DNA from: Actinomycetota bacterium
GTDB taxonomy: Bacteria; Actinomycetota; Acidimicrobiia; Acidimicrobiales; GCA-2861595
NCBI GenBank assembly: GCA_016781225.1
Contig: JADDQT010000084.1
Coordinates: 1-8,067, forward strand
Direction of reading: 5' to 3'
DNA length: 8,067 nt
The translations under genes were made by a program, and so were the position numbers. Shown here one piece after another: positions 5,781 through 8,067 of this stretch. Positions within the stretch are counted from its first letter, which is position 1; each line of letters starts with the position of its first letter. The notes below the pieces were generated by a model. That model saw only the letters and a list, made by a program, of their open reading frames with translations. It searched no databases and was not told the DNA's origin.

Positions 5781-6833
5781 TCAGCCCGAGGTGGCTCCCA
5801 CGCCCGTGCGCAGCTCGCGCCAGCGGAAGCGGCCTCCGCTGGAAGGCGCGAGCGGCGGGGTGTCCATGCCCGCTTGGTGGCGGATCCCGTCGAGGAGGTC
5901 GAGCAGCGCTTCCCCGGCGTCGAACCGGGGCTGCCAACCGAGCATCTGCCGGGCCCGGGTGACGTCGAGGAGGGGGACGCACAGTGCCAGGTCGACCCAC
6001 CCCGGTGGCGTGGGCTGGGCCCGCAGGTGCCACGACACCGCCGCACCGGCGCGGAGAGCGCCGGCTGGGAGCCGCACTCTCTTGGCTCCGAGCAGCTCGG
6101 CCAGGGTGGCGGGGTCGAGAACCGGGTCGGCAGCGATGTTGAAGGCTCCCCGCACGTCGCTCACGGCTGCGAGGCGGTAGGCCTCACCCACATCGGCGCT
6201 GTGCACGGCCTGGAAACGCAGGCCGTCCACGTCGGGGACCACAGGGATGGCCGCCGGCGTCATCAACGTCGTCGGCACCAGCGGTCCCAGGAACAGCCGG
6301 CGCACACGCGAACCTGCCTCGCGCTTGAAGATCAGTCCGGGTCGCAGCCGCACCACCCGGATGTCGGGGTGCTCCGCCTCGAAGCGGTCCAGCCGTCGCT
6401 CCACCTCTGCCTTGTGCCGGGAGTAGAAGCTGGTGGCCACCCCGTCGGTGGGCCACTCCTCGTCGACGGCCCGATCCTTGGGACCGGGTGAGTACGCCCC
6501 CACCGAAGATGCGTAGACGAGTGACTTGACGCCCGCCTCGGCGGCGGCGCCGAAGACTCGTTCGCTTCCGGTGACGTTCACCTTGCGCATGGCATGAAGG
6601 TCCCGGCTGGGCTGGATCAGCCACGCCAAGTGGACGACGACATCGGCCCCCCTGAACAGGGGGGCCAAGTCGGACGTGGCGACATCGGCGGTCGCCCACT
6701 TCGTCTTGTCCGCCTCCCACCTGGGAAGGCGGCGGGCCACGCCGAGGACGGACTCCACGGCGGGCTCCTCAGCCAGGGCCTGGACCAGGCTGGTTCCTAC
6801 GTTGCCCGTGGCCCCGACAACGACGACTCGCAT
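5781..6833 (-). CDS. NAD-dependent epimerase/dehydratase family protein (extended SDR)
   Basis: The 350-residue product has the extended short-chain dehydrogenase layout. A Rossmann fold begins at residue 2 with VVVVGATGNVG, whose glycine motif spans residues 7-13. The strand DVVVHLAW (64-71) and NVTGSERVF (86-94) follow. The catalytic region has SLVYASSVGAYSPG (S109/S110) and Y137xxxK141 in FYSRHKAE. RLRPGLIF (162-169) is the usual conserved strand. The C-terminal half recalls sugar epimerases, including an FNIAADP segment, but the substrate cannot be read from the sequence. The last 30 or so residues are Gly/Ser/Arg-rich. The gene converges on menC with 2 nt between stop codons. It starts at ATG 6833 without a clear Shine-Dalgarno sequence, 41 nt downstream of the small acidic-protein gene on the same strand, so the two may be co-transcribed. 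A perfect 22-nt inverted repeat lies inside the coding sequence at 6645-6666. Confidence 0.9.
   Translation of the reverse strand: MRVVVVGATGNVGTSLVQALAEEPAVESVLGVARRLPRWEADKTKWATADVATSDLAPLFRGADVVVHLAWLIQPSRDLHAMRKVNVTGSERVFGAAAEAGVKSLVYASSVGAYSPGPKDRAVDEEWPTDGVATSFYSRHKAEVERRLDRFEAEHPDIRVVRLRPGLIFKREAGSRVRRLFLGPLVPTTLMTPAAIPVVPDVDGLRFQAVHSADVGEAYRLAAVSDVRGAFNIAADPVLDPATLAELLGAKRVRLPAGALRAGAAVSWHLRAQPTPPGWVDLALCVPLLDVTRARQMLGWQPRFDAGEALLDLLDGIRHQAGMDTPPLAPSSGGRFRWRELRTGVGATSG
6645..6666. repeat. Perfect inverted repeat inside the epimerase gene
   Basis: ggcccccctg-aa-caggggggcc is a 10-bp perfect inverted repeat with a 2-nt centre, covering the codons for LAPLFRGA of the epimerase. In RNA it would need a slightly larger loop, leaving about 9 strong pairs. 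It may simply reflect GC-rich codon choice, but it could affect ribosome or polymerase movement. Confidence 0.6.
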
Positions 6834-6857
6834 GACGGCGAGTCAGCGGGGGCCGGC

Positions 6858-6876
6858 GAGGGCGCTCTGGGCCCTC
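6858..6876 (-). other. Stem-loop over the stop codon of the small acidic-protein gene
   Basis: gagggc and gccctc form a 6-bp stem with a 7-nt loop, overlapping the stop codon at 6875-6877 and lying between this gene and the epimerase. No T-run follows on the minus strand, so it could be a weak attenuator or an mRNA-stability structure rather than a full terminator. Confidence 0.35.
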
Positions 6877-7156
6877 AGTGGGTGGCGGGACCGAGGGGGC
6901 CGCCTCCGGCCCTCTTGACGTCCTCCATGGCGTCCTCGTAGGTGTCGCCAGTGCCCTGGGCGGCCTTGCCGTCAGCGCCGTCGGCGGTGACCATCACCCT
7001 CTCGTTGCCGGCGCCGTCGTAGATCGACACCTGCGCAGGGCCTGGCTCCTGCTCCGACAGGGGGGACTCGGAAGCCTCTCCCGGAGGTGTGCGGTGCTGG
7101 GGGTGATCGCTCGACCCGGTCCTGTCAGCTTCGGGCTGCATGCTCTGATCGGACAT
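6875..7156 (-). CDS. Small acidic hydrophilic protein of unknown function
   Basis: The product is 93 residues from ATG 7156. That start is chosen over the ATG at 7180 because AAAGGAG lies 5 nt upstream of it, the clearest ribosome binding site besides that of clpX. The first half (about 1-42) is Ser/Pro/Glu/Gln-rich and looks disordered. The second half is a compact block: VSIYDGAGNERVMVTADG, then AAQGTGDTYEDAMEDVKRAGGG. It has no cysteine, signal peptide or membrane segment. I do not recognise a family. A SigB/SigF-like promoter upstream (7208-7233) would suggest a stress or stationary-phase role, but that is inference. The gene is divergent from the C2H2/PCD pair and 41 nt upstream of the epimerase, with which it may form an operon. 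Confidence 0.75.
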   Translation of the reverse strand: MSDQSMQPEADRTGSSDHPQHRTPPGEASESPLSEQEPGPAQVSIYDGAGNERVMVTADGADGKAAQGTGDTYEDAMEDVKRAGGGPLGPATH

Positions 7157-7161
7157 GTGGT

Positions 7162-7168
7162 CTCCTTT
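7162..7168 (-). promoter_or_regulatory. Shine-Dalgarno sequence that decides the start at 7156
   Basis: The minus strand reads AAAGGAG, then ACCAC, then ATG, a near-ideal site in a window where most genes lack one. It rules against the in-frame ATG 24 nt further upstream and suggests the gene can be strongly translated. Confidence 0.85.
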
Positions 7169-7207
7169 CGTCGGGGGCATGTTCGCTCAACTCGTATCCC
7201 TCTTCCT

Positions 7208-7233
7208 ATACCCGCCAACCCGGCCCGACAACC
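7208..7233 (-). promoter_or_regulatory. Candidate SigB/SigF-type promoter of the small acidic-protein gene
   Basis: The minus strand carries GGTTG (7233-7229), a 15-nt spacer and GGGTAT (7213-7208), close to the GTTT-N(about 15)-GGGTAT pattern recognised by actinobacterial general-stress sigma factors of the SigB/SigF group. The -10 matches exactly; the -35 differs in its last base. It lies about 50 nt upstream of the ATG at 7156. In GC-rich DNA a chance match is possible. The same 96-nt divergent region must also hold the promoter of the C2H2 gene; TATACC at 7207-7212 on the plus strand is a weak candidate. Confidence 0.45.
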
Positions 7234-7252
7234 GCGCGCACAATGTTGGGTC

Positions 7253-7399
7253 ATGTCGCCCGTCCACCACTGCCCGTCCTGCGGGCTCGCCTTCAGGAAC
7301 AAGACGGAGCTGGAGTACCACTGGTCCGAGGAGCACGATCCCGCTCTTCATCCGCCGCCGCCACCCCCGCCGCCCGACACCGCGGACGATGCGCCGTGA
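7253..7399 (+). CDS. 48-residue C2H2 zinc-finger microprotein with a polyproline tail
   Basis: The product contains a single finger of pattern C-X2-C-X12-H-X4-H: C7, C10, H23, H28. The structural hydrophobics F14 (four after C10) and L20 (ten after C10) sit where a classical eukaryote-type beta-beta-alpha finger has them. Charged and polar residues (R15, N16, K17, T18, E19) occupy the helix start. The finger is followed by eight consecutive prolines (34-41) and an acidic end, DTADDAP. The spacing differs from the bacterial Ros/MucR type, which has about nine residues between Cys and His. The stop overlaps the GTG of the PCD gene as GTGA, indicating translational coupling. No Shine-Dalgarno sequence is seen before ATG 7253. 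DNA, RNA or protein binding are all possible; one finger alone rarely gives strong DNA specificity. The intact motif and the coupling support a real gene. Confidence 0.75.
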   Translation: MSPVHHCPSCGLAFRNKTELEYHWSEEHDPALHPPPPPPPPDTADDAP

Positions 7400-7689
7400 G
7401 CATCGCTCCTGACGACGAGGTGCAGGACGCGCTGGCGTCCCTGCCGGGATGGACGGTGCACGAGGGCGCTCTGGTGAAGCAGTTCGAGCTGCCCTCATTC
7501 CTCGCTGCTGTCGAGTTCGTTAACGCCCTGGCGGACATGGCAGAGGAAGCCAATCACCATCCCGACCTCGACATTCGCTACGACAAGGTGCGGGTGGCGC
7601 TGGTGACCCACAGCGCGGGCGGCATCACCGGCAAGGATCTGCAGATGGCGCAGCGCGTCGAGGCGGAGCACTCGGGCCGGACGGGCTGA
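7396..7689 (+). CDS. Pterin-4a-carbinolamine dehydratase (PCD/DCoH family)
   Basis: PCD dehydrates 4a-hydroxytetrahydropterin formed by aromatic amino acid hydroxylases so that the cofactor can be recycled. The 97-residue protein is normal in length and keeps the family core: GWTVHEGALVKQFELPSF at the N-terminus, the EEANHHPD active-site signature (H54, H55), Y62 and V65 in IRYDKVRVALV, THSAGGIT (H72) and KDLQMAQ (D81). The start is GTG at 7396, overlapping the stop of the C2H2 gene by 4 nt. No pterin-dependent hydroxylase is in the window, so its physiological substrate is unclear; many bacteria carry PCD-like proteins without such a hydroxylase. The last 65 nt overlap the convergent glycosyltransferase-like gene. 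The symbol phhB is used for some bacterial homologues but is not assigned, because the context is missing. Confidence 0.92.
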   Translation: MSIAPDDEVQDALASLPGWTVHEGALVKQFELPSFLAAVEFVNALADMAEEANHHPDLDIRYDKVRVALVTHSAGGITGKDLQMAQRVEAEHSGRTG

Positions 7690-8067
7690 CCGCCGCGAGG
7701 CGGCGCTCCAGCACCCGCCGAGAGTTGGCGGCCTTGGACAGCACGGTGCCGGCGTAGGGCACGCCGCCGCGCACCAACCGCTCCCACACAGCCAGCCAGG
7801 CGCACACGCCGCGCTCCGCGATCCACGCCGGCGCCATCAGCGAGCAGGTCCCCGGAAAGACCTTCGCCCCCCCTGCTCGCCGCCGGCCCGCCTCGGCCAC
7901 GGCCACGGCCAGCAGGGGCGCGGCCAACAACGCCCGGGCGTCCCGGCGACCCAGGATGGCGAGGCCTGGGAGCACCGCCAGCTCGGCCGCCATACGGACG
8001 GGAAGGGCGAAGTCGTCGTAGGCCTGGCGGACTCGCTGCGACAGGAAGTGACCGGCAGGGGGAGGGA
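7625..8067 (-). CDS. C-terminal part of a probable family 2 glycosyltransferase
   Basis: The frame enters from the right edge and ends at the stop 7625-7627, so about 146 C-terminal residues are present. The part nearest the edge reads GHFLSQRVRQAYDDF, which recalls the end of a GT2 catalytic region. An Ala/Leu-rich hydrophobic segment follows (LLAAPLLAVAVAEAG), then GGAKVFPGTCSLMAPAWIAERGVCAWLAVWERLV and RGGVPYAG. Such FP, APxW, ER and GG(V)xY blocks are familiar from actinobacterial membrane-anchored glycosyltransferases. The nucleotide-binding half with DxD is outside the window, so the donor and acceptor are unknown. The last 23 or so residues are Ser/Pro/Arg-rich and come mostly from the overlap with the PCD gene on the other strand, so this tail may be recent. 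The glycosyltransferase call is from memory of similar sequences and is moderate. Confidence 0.55.
   Translation of the reverse strand, partial: PPPAGHFLSQRVRQAYDDFALPVRMAAELAVLPGLAILGRRDARALLAAPLLAVAVAEAGRRRAGGAKVFPGTCSLMAPAWIAERGVCAWLAVWERLVRGGVPYAGTVLSKAANSRRVLERRLAAVSPSGPSAPPRRAAPSADPCR
7690..7703. other. Short GC-rich hairpin just after the PCD stop
   Basis: ccgcc-gcga-ggcgg begins one base after the PCD stop codon. The stem is strong but short and no T-run follows. It lies inside the coding sequence of the convergent gene. It may be a weak terminator or 3' mRNA-end structure for the C2H2-PCD transcript. Confidence 0.35.

Noticed and set aside
7157..7180. An upstream ATG at 7180 that would extend the 93-residue protein by 8 residues
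   Set aside because: No ribosome binding site precedes it, whereas AAAGGAG is ideally placed for the ATG at 7156.
7087..7395. An N-terminal extension of PCD by about 100 codons in the same frame
   Set aside because: It would overlap the C2H2 frame and the divergent promoter region, its composition is unlike PCD, and the GTG at 7396 gives the normal family length.

Overview
The window is high-GC DNA (about two thirds G+C by eye) with dense genes, frequent GTG starts, GTGA start/stop overlaps and few strong Shine-Dalgarno sequences. The order tig-clpP-clpX and a ClpP that resembles mycobacterial ClpP2 point to an actinobacterium. A lineage such as Acidimicrobiia is possible, but this is inference from gene content; no species can be named. 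No CRISPR array, transposase or phage gene is visible.

Layout. Bases 1-180 (minus) hold the start of a small Gly/Ala-rich, probably membrane-associated protein cut by the left edge. Bases 181-377 are non-coding and carry several short hairpins, including two consecutive copies of one folded unit directly after clpX. Bases 378-3673 (minus) form a protein quality-control operon transcribed as tig (trigger factor), clpP and clpX: a ribosome-bound chaperone followed by the peptidase and the unfoldase of the Clp protease. tig and clpP overlap by GTGA; clpX has a strong ribosome binding site. Bases 3674-3908 are the region upstream of tig. Bases 3909-4453 (plus) are wreckage of GAF/EAL cyclic-di-GMP signalling genes. 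Two tRNA genes follow, tRNA-Pro(UGG) and tRNA-Gly(UCC), separated by a 20-nt spacer that can fold, and then a menC-like enolase-superfamily gene starting 11 nt after the tRNA-Gly CCA.

The menC-like gene (plus) converges on an extended-SDR NAD-dependent epimerase/dehydratase (minus); their stop codons sit in one 8-bp palindrome. Upstream of the epimerase on the same strand is a 93-residue acidic protein of unknown function with a near-perfect ribosome binding site and a possible SigB/SigF-type promoter. Divergent from it is a two-gene plus-strand unit: a 48-residue protein with a canonical eukaryote-type C2H2 zinc finger and eight consecutive prolines, coupled by GTGA to a pterin-4a-carbinolamine dehydratase. 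The right edge holds the C-terminal part of a probable family 2 glycosyltransferase (minus), which overlaps the end of the dehydratase gene by 65 nt.

Most of the window is core housekeeping. The parts that deserve attention are the C2H2/PCD pair, the paired hairpin repeat after clpX, the decayed GAF-EAL locus next to tRNA genes, and the tRNA-to-menC junction.
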